Shown here: positions 15,516 to 24,940 of the stretch, one piece after another
Layout of the letters: every line of letters begins with the position of its first letter
Position numbering within the stretch: position 1 is the first letter of the stretch
Source: Allorhizobium borbori
GTDB lineage: Bacteria > Pseudomonadota > Alphaproteobacteria > Rhizobiales > Rhizobiaceae
Assembly: GCF_014196535.1 (NCBI RefSeq)
Contig: NZ_JACIDU010000006.1
Coordinates: 62,001-126,000 of the forward strand
Length of the DNA: 64,000 bases
Direction of reading: 5' to 3'
The notes under the pieces: model-generated
Databases searched by the model: none
The model's input: only the letters and a program-made list of their open reading frames with translations
What the model was told of the DNA's origin: nothing
Translations under genes and position numbers: made by a program

Positions 15516-17321
15516 TCACTTCGCCAGCGAGGCCACATAGGCGCGCCAGCCGCCGAAGGCGGTGATCTCGTCCGCGCCGTCAAGACCCGCCGTTTCGCAG
15601 AGGAAACCCTTGACGGTGCCGCCGCCCTCCAGCTTCACCGTGCCGATGCCAAGCGGTGAGGGGATGCCGGCCATGAAGGCGCCGAAGCCTGCCAGCGGAA
15701 TGGCCCAGATTTCCAGCGCGATGGAGGCGCCGCCCTCCGCGACCCTGACCAGTCCCGGCCGCTTCGGCGGGCCGCCGGAGAGCGCGTAGAAGCGATAGTC
15801 GGGGGCCGTTCGGCCTTCGCAGAGGAAGCGGCCGCCAAGCCGCGTTACCTCGGGGTTGAGCGGCAGGCCGCGCATATGGGCGCCGACCATGGCGACCGCA
15901 ATCTCGTCCGGCCCGGCGGTCGGCGGCGAGGCCGGCGCGGGTTCGTAGATCCAGCTTGTCGCGCCCAGCGGTTGGGCGACCCTGGCCTGAAGCGTTGCGG
16001 CAAGGCCGGCGAGGCGGCCATCCTTGCCGGTGGGGCCGAGCAGCGTCACGCTGCCGGGCCGGCCATCGGTGCGGGCGGCCACCGGCACGGCCAGACCGCA
16101 GAGATCGAGCAGGTTGACGAAGTTGGTATAGGTGCCGAGTTGCGAGTTCGGGCCAACCGGATCGGCTTCCAGATCCTTCACCGTAAAGAAGCGGGGAATG
16201 GTGGGCACGCAAAGAAGATCGACGGCGGCCAGCAGCGGTTCGGCGGCGCGTTTCAGGTCCGCCAGCCGATAGATGTCGCGAAAGGCGTCCGCCGCCAGAA
16301 GCGCTTCGGCCCGGCCGATGATCTTGCGCGTGACCGGGTGAAGCGCTTCCGGGCTGTTGCGGATCATGCTCTCGACGGCGGCATAGCGTTCCGCCACCCA
16401 GGCACCGTCATAAAGCAGCGCGGCGATGCGGTAGAGGGGCGAGAAATCGAGCGGGACGATGCGGTGGCCGAGCCCTTCCAGAAGGCCGAGCGTTGCCTCG
16501 AAGGACGCCGCCTGCGCATCGTCGCCAAAGAACAGGCGGGAGGCCCTATCCGGCACGCCGATGGTGAAGCCTGCCCCCGGCGTTTCGAAGAACGGCGGCG
16601 AAAACGCGCGGGAGTAGCCATCCGCCACATCGTAACCGGCTGCGGCGGAGAAGACGGCGAAGGCGTCTTCCACCGTGAGCGCGAAGATCGAGATCGTGTC
16701 CAGCGTGCGGCAGGCGGGCACCATGCCGGTGGCCGAAAGGCTGCCGAGCGTCGGCTTCAGCCCGACGATATTGTTGAGCGCCGCCGGCACACGGCCGGAG
16801 CCGGCGGTGTCCGTGCCGAGCGCGAAGGGCACGATGCCCCGCGCCACCGCCACCGCCGAACCGCTGCTGGAGCCGCCCGGCACGATGGCCGGATCGATGG
16901 CGTTTTTCGGAACGGGATAGGGCGAGCGCACGCCGACAAGACCGGTGGCGAACTGGTCGAGATTGGTCTTGCCGACGGGCAGCGCGCCGGCCTCCCGGAG
17001 CCTCGCTACCACGAAGGCATCCTTTTCCGGGGCATATTCGAAGGCGGGGCAGGCGCAGGTGGTGGGCATACCGGCGACGTCGATATTATCCTTCACCGCG
17101 AAAGGAATGCCGAAAAGCGGCTTTTGCGGATCATAGGGGCCGAGCGCCTGTGCTTCCGCCAGAACCGTTTCGAGCGGAGCGAGATGGATGAAGAGGCCGG
17201 GGTCTCCGGCATCATCGATCCGGCGATAGACCTCGGTAATGACAGCGACGGGGCTGAGGCCCGCGGCATAGGCAGCGCGGAGGCTTTCAAGGGTAAAAGG
17301 CATGTTCTGCATGGCGGCCAT
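15516..17321 (-). CDS. atzF: Allophanate hydrolase
   Basis: Splits allophanate to ammonia and carbon dioxide, the last step of biuret and triuret breakdown. ATG 17321 is chosen: it follows the cupin stop by 8 bases with CCGGA before it, giving 601 residues. Residues 1-430 are an amidase-signature domain with the Ser-cisSer-Lys triad in FAVKDNIDVAG, VPGGSSSGSAVA and TDTAGSGRVPAA, and the allophanate-type LSATGMVPACRTLDTISIFA. Residues from about 440 form the second domain (VGAHMRGLPLNPEV, FYALSGGPPKRPGL) found in AtzF-type enzymes and tied to decarboxylation. It is the last major gene of the biuret operon, so this product can be named with confidence. Confidence 0.93.
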   Translation of the reverse strand: MAAMQNMPFTLESLRAAYAAGLSPVAVITEVYRRIDDAGDPGLFIHLAPLETVLAEAQALGPYDPQKPLFGIPFAVKDNIDVAGMPTTCACPAFEYAPEKDAFVVARLREAGALPVGKTNLDQFATGLVGVRSPYPVPKNAIDPAIVPGGSSSGSAVAVARGIVPFALGTDTAGSGRVPAALNNIVGLKPTLGSLSATGMVPACRTLDTISIFALTVEDAFAVFSAAAGYDVADGYSRAFSPPFFETPGAGFTIGVPDRASRLFFGDDAQAASFEATLGLLEGLGHRIVPLDFSPLYRIAALLYDGAWVAERYAAVESMIRNSPEALHPVTRKIIGRAEALLAADAFRDIYRLADLKRAAEPLLAAVDLLCVPTIPRFFTVKDLEADPVGPNSQLGTYTNFVNLLDLCGLAVPVAARTDGRPGSVTLLGPTGKDGRLAGLAATLQARVAQPLGATSWIYEPAPASPPTAGPDEIAVAMVGAHMRGLPLNPEVTRLGGRFLCEGRTAPDYRFYALSGGPPKRPGLVRVAEGGASIALEIWAIPLAGFGAFMAGIPSPLGIGTVKLEGGGTVKGFLCETAGLDGADEITAFGGWRAYVASLAK

Positions 17322-17329
17322 TCCGGATT

Positions 17330-17662
17330 TCAAAGAATTTTCACAGGCTTCGTCCACTGGATAAGGACGACGCAGCCTTCGGGTGACGACACCGAATGCA
17401 CGGTGCCCTGCGGATTGGTCACCAGCGCCCCCGGCCCGTAATGGCCGAACTCGTCGCTTTGCGATCCTTCCAGAACCAGAATGGTCTCAAGCCCCATATG
17501 CAGGTGTTTCGGCACGCTCGCCCCCGGCGCATAGCGCAGCAGTGCCAGTTCCGGCTCACCGCGCACAAGGCGGCAGATTTCCACGCCCTCGCGGAAATAC
17601 TCGAATTCGTAGCGACGCCAGCCGCCCTGAAGGAAATCGTCGAGGTGCAGTGTTTCAGTCAT
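17330..17662 (-). CDS. Cupin-domain protein of the biuret operon
   Basis: A 110-residue single-domain cupin (ChrR-like). The metal-ligand pattern is present: [15 protein letters not shown] (H-x-H ... E) and, after FGHYGPG, the distal His in GTVHSV. It starts inside the end of the isochorismatase gene (8-base overlap) and ends 8 bases before allophanate hydrolase, so it is translationally coupled to both. Its role is unknown. Candidates are a metal-dependent isomerase or decarboxylase acting on carboxybiuret-like intermediates, or a small-molecule sensor. Confidence 0.75.
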   Translation of the reverse strand: MTETLHLDDFLQGGWRRYEFEYFREGVEICRLVRGEPELALLRYAPGASVPKHLHMGLETILVLEGSQSDEFGHYGPGALVTNPQGTVHSVSSPEGCVVLIQWTKPVKIL

Positions 17663-18320
17663 CGAGGGCCTCCACGATCTGGTCGACGGTGGCCGCCCAG
17701 CCGACGATCGCGCCCTGCGCGGTCATCATGTCGATGGCGGCTTTCTTGAAGTCGGGGAAATAGCTTTCGGTGGCATCAGTGGCGAGCAAGCACTCGTAAC
17801 CCCGGTCGTTTGCCTCACGCATGGTGGTCTGCACGCAGACCTCGGTCGTCACGCCCGCGAAAACGAGCTGGCGAATACCTTTCTCCTTGAGGATTTCGCC
17901 AAGCGGCGTGGCGTAGAACGCACCCTTGCCGGGCTTGTCGATGACGGTTTCACCGGCGACGGGATAGAGTTCCGGCACGATGTCCGCTCCGTCTTCGCCC
18001 GCGATCAGGATGCGGCCCATGGGGCCGGGATCGCCGATCCGAAGCGCTGGGTTGCCGCGTTCGCGCTTGGCGGGCGGGCAGTCGGAAAGGTCGGCGGCGT
18101 GGCATTCGCGGGTGTGGATCACCGGCAGTCCGGCCTTGCGGAAGCCGGCGATGAGCTGCGCGGTGGCGGGAATGATCGCCTGCAACAGCGAAACATCGTT
18201 GCCGAGCGTGGCGCCGAAACCGCCCGGCTCGACGAAATCGCGCTGCATGTCGATGACGATGAGCGCGGTTTCCGCCGGGTTGAGTGTGAAGTCGAAGGGG
18301 CGGGCCTTGATCGTCGCCAT
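17655..18320 (-). CDS. Isochorismatase-fold cysteine hydrolase, likely triuret hydrolase or second biuret-type amidase
   Basis: A 221-residue cysteine hydrolase. The triad can be read as Asp24 (VIDMQRDF), Lys129 (IDKPGKGAF) and Cys162 ([11 protein letters not shown]). It is a clear paralogue of the second isochorismatase (19855-20532), sharing TREC/GH, GRIL, IDKPGKG and TTxVC blocks. It differs near the substrate pocket ([20 protein letters not shown] against [14 protein letters not shown]). Triuret hydrolase TrtA is a known biuret-hydrolase relative found beside biuret and allophanate hydrolases; identity here is inference from context. Start overlaps the ABC ATPase stop (TGATG). Confidence 0.78.
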   Translation of the reverse strand: MATIKARPFDFTLNPAETALIVIDMQRDFVEPGGFGATLGNDVSLLQAIIPATAQLIAGFRKAGLPVIHTRECHAADLSDCPPAKRERGNPALRIGDPGPMGRILIAGEDGADIVPELYPVAGETVIDKPGKGAFYATPLGEILKEKGIRQLVFAGVTTEVCVQTTMREANDRGYECLLATDATESYFPDFKKAAIDMMTAQGAIVGWAATVDQIVEALDD

Positions 18321-19858
18321 CAGTGATGTCCTGCCATGTGTTTGCCGATTTCGCCGATATCGGCGCTGGCCGCCGGCGTTTCAAAGACGATACTGCCTTC
18401 CGACATCACCAGAATGCGGTCGGACAGTTCGAGGATTTCATCGAGATCCTCGCTGATGAGCAAGACGGCCGCGCCGGCATTGCGCGCCGCCATGATGCGG
18501 GCGCGGATCTCCGCCACCGCCGAGAAGTCGAGCCCAAAGCAGGGATTGGCGATGAGGAGCAGATCCACCTTGCCGTTGAATTCCCGCGCCAGAACCGCGC
18601 GCTGCACGTTGCCGCCGGAAAGGGCTGCGATGGGTGTAGCAAGCGAGGCCGTCTTCACCTTGTATTCCCCGACCAACCTTGCCGCCTGTTCCGCCATGCG
18701 GCGGCTATCCAGCCAGAATTTCGGCTTGCCGTCGGCAAAGTCGAAATCACGGAAGAAGATATTTTCGGCCACGCTCATTTTCGGCGAGCAGGCATTGCGC
18801 AACGGTTCTTCGGGCAGGTAGCGCACGTTGAATTTGCGGGCCTCGCCGCGCGTTGCCTTGAACGGCGTGCCGCAGACCTGCACCGTGCCTTGTTCCAGCG
18901 GGCGCTGGCCGGAAAGGATTTCCATCAGCTCCATCTGGCCGTTGCCGGAAATGCCGGCAATGCCGACAATCTCCCCCGCCTTGACCCTGAGATCGGCAAT
19001 GTCGATCATCTTCAGGCCGGATCGGTCGGGCGGCTTCGCCCCGGAGACCGCAAGCACGGTTTGCCCGTTCACCGCAACGCGGGCGGCGGGCCGCACCAGT
19101 TCCTTCTCGCCGATCATCATCGCTGCCATGTCGGCGGTCGACAGCTCGGAGACCTTGCCGCCGCCGACATGCTCGCCCCGGCGCAGAACCGACACTTCAT
19201 CGGCGAAGGCCGTCACCTCGCGGAACTTGTGGGAAATCATCAGGCAGGTCAGTTCGCCCGAGGTCGTCAGCCCGCGCACCATGCCCAGAAGTTCGTCGGC
19301 CTCGGCGGGCGTCAACACCGAGGTCGGTTCATCGAGGATGAGGAAGCGGCGGCCAAGATAGAGCTGTTTCAGCAGTTCGAGCTTCTGCTTCTCACCCGCC
19401 GCCAGCCTGCCCACCGGCACATCGAGCGGCACGGTGAAGGGCATTTTTTTCATGAAGGCAGCGAGGTCGGCGCGTTCCCGGTCCCATTGAATGCGGGCGG
19501 GTACGTCATTCCGGCTGATGACGAGGTTTTCGGCGGCGGTGAGCGACGGCACCAGCGTGAAGTGCTGGTAGACCATGCCAAGGCCGAGATCGTGGGCGGC
19601 GCGCGGATCGGGCACCTCCACCTCGCGGCCCTCCACCATCATCTGTCCGGCGGTCGGGCGGTAGAAGCCCATCATGCACTTGACGAACGTCGATTTGCCC
19701 GCGCCGTTTTCGCCGAGCAGCACGTGGAAGGAGCCGGCGGCGATCCTGATCGACACGTCGTTCAGCGCGGTGAACGACCCGAAGCGCATGGTCATGCCGA
19801 GTGTGGCCACCTCGATGGCGTGCGATGGCGGTTTGAGGTCGAGTGGCGGAACTCTCAT
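18320..19858 (-). CDS. Tandem ABC ATPase of BMP-family importer
   Basis: A 512-residue two-domain ATPase of the RbsA/XylG/YufO kind. Start ATG 19858 overlaps the biuret hydrolase stop (ATGA). The first domain has Walker [11 protein letters not shown]-loop [10 protein letters not shown], signature [16 protein letters not shown] and Walker [14 protein letters not shown]. The second domain has an altered Walker A (GISGNGQME, no Lys), signature [10 protein letters not shown] and [12 protein letters not shown], as is usual for the second half of this family. It powers the two permeases and BMP binding protein encoded upstream. Confidence 0.9.
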   Translation of the reverse strand: MRVPPLDLKPPSHAIEVATLGMTMRFGSFTALNDVSIRIAAGSFHVLLGENGAGKSTFVKCMMGFYRPTAGQMMVEGREVEVPDPRAAHDLGLGMVYQHFTLVPSLTAAENLVISRNDVPARIQWDRERADLAAFMKKMPFTVPLDVPVGRLAAGEKQKLELLKQLYLGRRFLILDEPTSVLTPAEADELLGMVRGLTTSGELTCLMISHKFREVTAFADEVSVLRRGEHVGGGKVSELSTADMAAMMIGEKELVRPAARVAVNGQTVLAVSGAKPPDRSGLKMIDIADLRVKAGEIVGIAGISGNGQMELMEILSGQRPLEQGTVQVCGTPFKATRGEARKFNVRYLPEEPLRNACSPKMSVAENIFFRDFDFADGKPKFWLDSRRMAEQAARLVGEYKVKTASLATPIAALSGGNVQRAVLAREFNGKVDLLLIANPCFGLDFSAVAEIRARIMAARNAGAAVLLISEDLDEILELSDRILVMSEGSIVFETPAASADIGEIGKHMAGHH

Positions 19859-20532
19859 GGCAGGGCCTCCACGAATTTGGCGCTGTCGGACACCGAGCCG
19901 AACACGCCGCCCTGCATCTTCACCATCTTGATGGCGGCGGCGTGGTTGCCGGGGTCGGTCGCCGCGCAGCAATCTTCCAGAAGCAGGCATTCGAAACCGC
20001 GATCGTTCGCCTCGCGCATGGTGGTGTGCACGCAGACATCGGTGGTGATGCCGGAAAGAACGATGTTCTCGATACCGCGCGTGCGCAGCAGGAGTTCGAG
20101 GTCGGTGGCACAGAAGGAACCCTTGCCCGGCTTGTCGATGATCGGCTCGCCGTCGAGCGGCTTCAGTTCGTCGATGATTTCCCAGCCTGGTTCGCCACGC
20201 ACCAGAATGCGTCCGCAGGGGCCGGCATCGCCAATGCCTGCGCCGATCTGGCGGGAGCGCCAGCGCTTGTTGGGCGGCAGGTCGGAAAGGTCGGGCCGGT
20301 GGCCCTCGCGGGTATGGATGATGTGGTAGCCCTTGGCGCGCATGGCCGCGAGCACCTTCCTGATCGGCTCGATGGGCGCGCGGGTCAGCGCGATATCGTA
20401 ACCCATGCTGTCGACATAGCCGCCCGGTCCGCAGAAATCCGTCTGCATGTCGATGATGATCAGCGCGGTGTTTTCCGGGCGCAGGTCGCCGTTATAGGGC
20501 CAGAGATAGGGATCGGCCTGAATGGTGGTCAT
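19855..20532 (-). CDS. biuH: Biuret hydrolase (isochorismatase-fold cysteine hydrolase)
   Basis: Hydrolyses biuret to allophanate and ammonia. ATG 20532 has GGAG six bases upstream; an in-frame ATG at 20544 would add four residues. The 225-residue chain matches, from memory, the structurally studied Rhizobium leguminosarum BiuH over nearly its whole length ([18 protein letters not shown], then [49 protein letters not shown]). The triad is read as Asp28, Lys134, Cys167, and its spacing (106 and 139) equals the remembered Asp36/Lys142/Cys175 of BiuH. It is embedded among importer genes, second permease upstream and ATPase downstream. Confidence 0.9.
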   Translation of the reverse strand: MTTIQADPYLWPYNGDLRPENTALIIIDMQTDFCGPGGYVDSMGYDIALTRAPIEPIRKVLAAMRAKGYHIIHTREGHRPDLSDLPPNKRWRSRQIGAGIGDAGPCGRILVRGEPGWEIIDELKPLDGEPIIDKPGKGSFCATDLELLLRTRGIENIVLSGITTDVCVHTTMREANDRGFECLLLEDCCAATDPGNHAAAIKMVKMQGGVFGSVSDSAKFVEALP

Positions 20533-20571
20533 CGGGTTCTCCATTCGCTTGCCGCCGGAAGCGGCGTGTTC

Positions 20572-21495
20572 TTACTTGATGATGCTGAGTTCGCCGGGAG
20601 CCGAAGGCATGGCGCGGGTGCGGGAACTGGTGGCGACCAGAAGCCCGAGCGTCAGCACATAGGGTGCGGCGTAGAACAGGTAGTAACCGCTGGTGACGCC
20701 GACGGATTGCAGGGCGGGGCCCAGCGCTCCCGCACCGCCGAAGAGCAGCGAGGCATAAAGGCAGTTCACCGGGCTCCAGCGGGCGAAGATGACGAGCGCC
20801 ACCGCCATCAGCCCCTGTCCGGAGGAAATGCCCTCGTTCCAGCTACCGGGATAATAGAGCGAGAGATAGGCCCCGCCGATGCCGGCGAGCGCGCCGCCCG
20901 CTGCCGTCGACCACAGCCTCACGCGGTTGACATTGATGCCGAGCGCGCGGGCCGCATCGGCGCTGTCGCCGACAACCCGGATGGTGAGGCCGACGCGGGT
21001 GTTCTTCAGCATCCACGAGGCGGCGAAGGCAAGCGCGATGCCGGCGATGAACAGCACGTTCATGTTCAGCGCCGCCTGCACCTGCGGCAGGCTGGACCAG
21101 AAGCCGAGCGGAATGGCCGGCAGGTCGGGCGCGACGGGCTGCACATAGGGCTTGCCGAAGAAGAAGGCGAGACCGGTGCCGAAGATCATCAGCGCGATGC
21201 CGATGGCGATGTCGTTGACGCGCGGCAGCTTGCAGATGAAGCCGTGCAGCAGGCCGAAGAGGAGGCCGGCAAAGGCGGCGGCCAGCGTGCCCAGCCAGGG
21301 CGAGCCGGTGTGGTAGGCCACGGCGTAACCGCTCATCGCGCCGAAGACCAGTGTGCCTTCCAGCCCCAGGTTGATGCGGCCGGAGCGTTCCGTCAGGCAT
21401 TCGCCGACGGAGACGAAGATAAAGGGGGTGGAGACGCGGATGGCGCCGCCGAGAATGGCAAGGGGCACGCCCCACAGACCGATATCGTCCGTCAT
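20572..21495 (-). CDS. BMP-family ABC importer permease 2
   Basis: A 307-residue inner-membrane permease with about eight hydrophobic segments. The family hallmark GLEGTLVFGAMSGYAVAY and the coupling-helix region NVNRVRLWSTAAGGALAG place it with the second permeases of nucleoside/BMP-type importers (YufQ, NupQ kind). Its start overlaps the first permease stop by 4 bases. Substrate from context: biuret, triuret or a related ureide. Confidence 0.9.
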   Translation of the reverse strand: MTDDIGLWGVPLAILGGAIRVSTPFIFVSVGECLTERSGRINLGLEGTLVFGAMSGYAVAYHTGSPWLGTLAAAFAGLLFGLLHGFICKLPRVNDIAIGIALMIFGTGLAFFFGKPYVQPVAPDLPAIPLGFWSSLPQVQAALNMNVLFIAGIALAFAASWMLKNTRVGLTIRVVGDSADAARALGINVNRVRLWSTAAGGALAGIGGAYLSLYYPGSWNEGISSGQGLMAVALVIFARWSPVNCLYASLLFGGAGALGPALQSVGVTSGYYLFYAAPYVLTLGLLVATSSRTRAMPSAPGELSIIK

Positions 21496-22601
21496 TTCTG
21501 CCTCCGTTCAAGGAAAGCCAGGAACCGGAACCGGTCCTGAAGCGTGTCGGAGAGGAGGATGGCGATGAACACCATGCCTTCGAGCACCAGAACCGTCGCA
21601 TCCGGGAGCGCCAGACGCCGCTGCACCAGCCCGCTCGAGGCTTCGAAACCGGCAAAGAGAATGGCGGCGGGAATGATGGCGAGCCCGTTGTGTCGGGCAA
21701 GGAAGGCGATGAGGATGCCGGTATAGCCGTAACCGGCGGCGAGCGAGGCATTGGCCGAGCCGTGCACGGCGGCCACCTCGAACATGCCGGCCAGTCCGGC
21801 GAAGGCGCCGCCGAGCGCGGTGAAGCCGATGGCGAGAAGCCCGGCGGGCAACCCCTGAATCTGGGCGGCGCGCACATTGCCGCCGACGATGCGGGCGGCA
21901 AAGCCCCATGTGGTGCGCTCGATCAGCACCCAGCTTGCAATGCAGGCGATGATGCCGACGGCAAGGCCCCAGTGCACGCCGAGCCCCGGAATTTCGCCGA
22001 TGCGCCAGGTTTCCGGCAGCGGTGCGGTGGAAGGCTTGTTGAGGCTGGCGGGGTCGCGCAGCAGACCCTCGACCAGATGGTTCATCAGGGCGATGGCGAT
22101 ATAGGCGAGCAACAGGCTGGCAATGGTTTCGTTGACGCCGCGCAGGTGGCGAAGCGCACCGACGCCACCGATCCACAAGCCGCCCATGGCGGCGGCGGCC
22201 AGCGCCATGGCGATGATGCCGGCGGGGCCGGGCAGGCCGGGCATCAGCATGGCGACGGCGCCTGCGGCGACACCACCCAGAACGATGGCCCCTTCGCCGC
22301 CGATGATGACGAGGCCGAGCCGTGCCGGCAGCGCCACGCAGAGTGCGGCCAGAAGAAGAGGCGCGGCGCGCGCCAGCGTATTCGTCCAGGAAAAGGCCGT
22401 GCCGAAGCCGGCCTTGTAGACGAGAAGGTAGAAATCGAGGGGCGACTTGCCGAGGAAGGCCAGAAAGATCGCGAAGGCGATCATTCCGGCCAACAGCGCC
22501 GCCAGAGGCAGGATCACTGCCTCGATGCGGCGGGCCGCGGTTTCGCTGAGGAAACCGGCCCGCCCGGCGGCCGTTGCCGCCAGTTCAGCCTGCATGCTCA
22601 T
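21492..22601 (-). CDS. BMP-family ABC importer permease 1
   Basis: A 369-residue inner-membrane permease, longer than its partner because of an N-terminal extension. It shows about nine hydrophobic stretches, the family mark LGLVIIGGEGAIVLGG and the coupling segment GGNVRAAQIQGLPAG. It would pair with permease 2 to form the channel for the binding protein at 22631-23755. A second ATG two codons in (22595) is possible. Confidence 0.9.
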   Translation of the reverse strand: MSMQAELAATAAGRAGFLSETAARRIEAVILPLAALLAGMIAFAIFLAFLGKSPLDFYLLVYKAGFGTAFSWTNTLARAAPLLLAALCVALPARLGLVIIGGEGAIVLGGVAAGAVAMLMPGLPGPAGIIAMALAAAAMGGLWIGGVGALRHLRGVNETIASLLLAYIAIALMNHLVEGLLRDPASLNKPSTAPLPETWRIGEIPGLGVHWGLAVGIIACIASWVLIERTTWGFAARIVGGNVRAAQIQGLPAGLLAIGFTALGGAFAGLAGMFEVAAVHGSANASLAAGYGYTGILIAFLARHNGLAIIPAAILFAGFEASSGLVQRRLALPDATVLVLEGMVFIAILLSDTLQDRFRFLAFLERRQK

Positions 22602-22630
22602 GGCCTGTCATCCCCTCTTCAGGTGCGGTT

Positions 22631-23755
22631 TCAGGAGGTGGAGCCGATGACGCCTTCGACGAGATAGCTCATGCTTTCCAGCGCCACGTCGGTCTCGACG
22701 AAGGCCTGGCCTGCGGTCGCCACGACATTGCCCTTGTTGTCCTTGAGCGGGCCCTTGATGGCGGCGAAGCCGCCCTTGAGGATGTCCGCCTTCACCGCCT
22801 CGAACTGCGCACGGCCTTTTTCGGAAACAGCGGGGCCGAGCGGGCTCATCTTGATGAAGCCATCGGCCAGACCGCCGCGCACGAAGTTTTCGATGGTGCC
22901 GCCGGCAAGGGTGGTCTTGACCATATCGGTATAGACCTTGCCCCAGTTCCATTCGGCGCCGGTCAGGTATTTTTCAGGCGCCAGCGCGCTCTGGTTGGCG
23001 TGATAGCCGCACAGGTACATGCCGCGTCCCGCCGCCGTTTCCATGACGACCTTCGGGCCGTCCACATGGCAGGTGACGACATCGACGCCCTGATCGGCAA
23101 GCGCGTTGGTTGCCTCGGCCTCCTTCACGGCCAGCGACCATTCGCCGGTGAAAATCACCTGGCAGGTGATCGTGGGATCGACGGCGCGCGCGCCAAGCAG
23201 GAAGGAGTTGATGTTGAGCAGCACCTGCGGAATGGGCTTGGCGGCGACGAAGCCGATCTTCTTCGACTTGGTGGCATGACCGGCGGCGATGCCGTTCAGA
23301 TACTGCCCCATGCCGATATAGCCGAAATAGGAGCCGACATTCTTCGGGTTCTTCGGCGTCCACAGGCCGCCGCAATGTTCGAAGCGCACGTCGGGATATT
23401 TCGGCGCCATGGTGAGGATATGGGGATCGAAATAGCCGAAAGAGGTCGGGAAGACGAGCTTGGCGCCATCGAAGCTGATCATGCTTTCCATGGTCTTCTG
23501 CACGTCGACGGTCTCGGGAACCTGTTCTTCCTCGACCACGGTGACGCCCTCGATGGCCTTGACGGCGGCGGCACCCTCGGCATGCGACTGGTTATAGCCG
23601 AAATCGTCCTTCGGGCCGACATAGATGAAACCGACGGTGAGGCCTGCGGCGCGCGCCGTGCTGGCGGGCAGAATGCCGGAAAGGGCGGCGGCCCCGGCAA
23701 GGCCCGCCGTGCTCAGCAGAAACTGGCGGCGATTGGGCATCAGGATGTTGGACAT
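22631..23755 (-). CDS. BMP-family (PnrA-like) periplasmic substrate-binding protein
   Basis: A 374-residue binding protein, first gene of the biuret operon, with GGGGAG before ATG 23755. The N-terminus has a Tat-like signal (MPNRRQFLLSTAGLAGAAAL) cut near ARA|AGLT. The mature part begins VGFIYVGPKDDFGYNQSHAEG, the standard BMP opening, followed by ESMISFDGAKLVFPTSFGY and GYIGMGQYLNGIAAGHAT. BMP proteins usually bind nucleosides or purines. The operon suggests a urea-like oligomer or purine-breakdown ureide instead (inference). Confidence 0.9.
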   Translation of the reverse strand: MSNILMPNRRQFLLSTAGLAGAAALSGILPASTARAAGLTVGFIYVGPKDDFGYNQSHAEGAAAVKAIEGVTVVEEEQVPETVDVQKTMESMISFDGAKLVFPTSFGYFDPHILTMAPKYPDVRFEHCGGLWTPKNPKNVGSYFGYIGMGQYLNGIAAGHATKSKKIGFVAAKPIPQVLLNINSFLLGARAVDPTITCQVIFTGEWSLAVKEAEATNALADQGVDVVTCHVDGPKVVMETAAGRGMYLCGYHANQSALAPEKYLTGAEWNWGKVYTDMVKTTLAGGTIENFVRGGLADGFIKMSPLGPAVSEKGRAQFEAVKADILKGGFAAIKGPLKDNKGNVVATAGQAFVETDVALESMSYLVEGVIGSTS

Positions 23756-23886
23756 GAGAAAGCTCCCCGCTTTTCTTGAGACCGGTTGCGCGCCGGCGTT
23801 GCAATCCTTGCGCCCGCGCGTTTGAATTCCGCAGCCAGTAATCCAGATGGACGCGCTTCTGTCTTGTGCTATGTTTTGGCCAGTCC

Positions 23887-23903
23887 GCTGCAAAATTTGC
23901 AGC
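23887..23903. promoter_or_regulatory. Palindromic LysR operator
   Basis: GCTGCAAAATTTGCAGC is a perfect 8-bp inverted repeat around one base. It lies 21 bases before the lysR start and 132 bases before the BMP binding-protein start, in the divergent interval. The T-N11-A core agrees with LysR-type sites, so autorepression and control of the biuret operon are likely. Confidence 0.65.
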
Positions 23904-23923
23904 AGCCTTCCGAAAGGCCGGCC

Positions 23924-24832
23924 ATGCGCTATCTCTCGTCGATCCGTTACATCGATGCCATCGTGAAGGCCGGCTCCATCCGCGCGGCGGCCGATACGCT
24001 CGCCATTACCTCGACGGCGCTCAATCGCCGTATTCTGGCGATGGAGGAGGAGCTGGGCGTGCCGATCTTCGAGCGGCTGCCGCATGGTGTCAGGCTTTCG
24101 GCGGCGGGTGAGATCTACATCCACCACATCCGCAATCAGCTATCCGACATGGAGCGGGTGAAGTCGCAGATCGCCGATCTTTCCGGCGTGCGGCGCGGGC
24201 ATGTGTCGATCGCGTGCAGTCAGGCGCTTCTGCCCTATTTCCTGCCCACCCAGATCGCCCTTTACCGCAAGGACCACCCGAACGTGACCTTCGGCGTGCA
24301 CCTGCGCGACCGCGAGGCGGCGGAACAGGCGCTGGTCGATCACAGCGCCGATCTGGCTGTCGTGTTCGAGCCGGTGCGGCTTACCGATTTCATGACGCTG
24401 AGCCGGGTACGCCAGCCGGTGCATGTGGTCATGGCGCCGGACCACCCGCTGGCGGCGAGGGCCACGGTGCGCCTTTCCGAATGCCTCGATTATCCGATTG
24501 CCCTGCCGACCACGCCCTATGGTGTCAGGCATCTGGTGGATATTGCCGTGCGCGTTGCGGGGCTGCGCATCGATCCGGTCATCCAGTCGGACAATTTCGA
24601 GTTTCTGCGCAACCATGCGGTGGCGGAGAATATCATTACCTTCCAGATTCCCATCGGCCTTGCCGATGAAACCTCGACGGGGCGGATGGTCTCGCGGCCC
24701 ATCGACAGCCGCGATGTTCCCGCCGGCATTCTCTATCTCGGCCAGTTGAAGGGGCGCACCTTGCCGGTGGCGGCTGCCCGCTTCGCCTCGCAGCTCACCA
24801 GCGCGCTCGCCAGCCAGTTCGAGGCATCGTGA
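23924..24832 (+). CDS. LysR-family regulator of the biuret operon
   Basis: A 302-residue LysR-type regulator from ATG 23924. Residues 1-65 are the winged HTH (IRAAADTLAITSTALNRRIL, LGVPIFERLPHGVRLSAAG). The rest is the periplasmic-binding-like effector domain (FGVHLRDREAAEQALVDHSA). It is divergent from the BMP/biuret operon with a perfect palindrome between them, so that operon is its probable target. The effector is unknown; biuret or triuret are reasonable guesses. Confidence 0.9.
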   Translation: MRYLSSIRYIDAIVKAGSIRAAADTLAITSTALNRRILAMEEELGVPIFERLPHGVRLSAAGEIYIHHIRNQLSDMERVKSQIADLSGVRRGHVSIACSQALLPYFLPTQIALYRKDHPNVTFGVHLRDREAAEQALVDHSADLAVVFEPVRLTDFMTLSRVRQPVHVVMAPDHPLAARATVRLSECLDYPIALPTTPYGVRHLVDIAVRVAGLRIDPVIQSDNFEFLRNHAVAENIITFQIPIGLADETSTGRMVSRPIDSRDVPAGILYLGQLKGRTLPVAAARFASQLTSALASQFEAS

Positions 24833-24845
24833 GGCCAAACGCCAG

Positions 24846-24874
24846 AAGGCCCGGCGATCGTCTCGCCGGGCCTT
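24846..24874. terminator. Hairpin terminator between convergent lysR and amtB
   Basis: A perfect 12-bp stem (AAGGCCCGGCGA / TCGCCGGGCCTT) with a 5-base loop lies 13 bases after the lysR stop. CCTT follows on the plus strand. The T-tracts are poor on both sides, but position between two convergent genes supports a bidirectional terminator. Confidence 0.6.
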
Positions 24875-24940
24875 CCTTAACGCTTCGCTGGTATAGTATC
24901 CATGCGACGGCGTCAGGGGCTCGAAGGGAGCGGGCGCCGA

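Noticed and set aside
18323-21540. Two long plus-strand open frames (668 and 565 residues) across the ABC ATPase, biuret hydrolase and permease genes
   Set aside because: Shadow frames with His/Arg/Gly bias and no motifs; the minus-strand genes are overlapping, coupled and well recognised.
23800-23815. Sigma-54-like element (GGGCGC-N5-TTGCA) before the BMP binding protein
   Set aside because: Spacing is right but two -24 bases differ from consensus, and the operon has a LysR regulator, which normally works with sigma-70. Kept only as a weak possibility.
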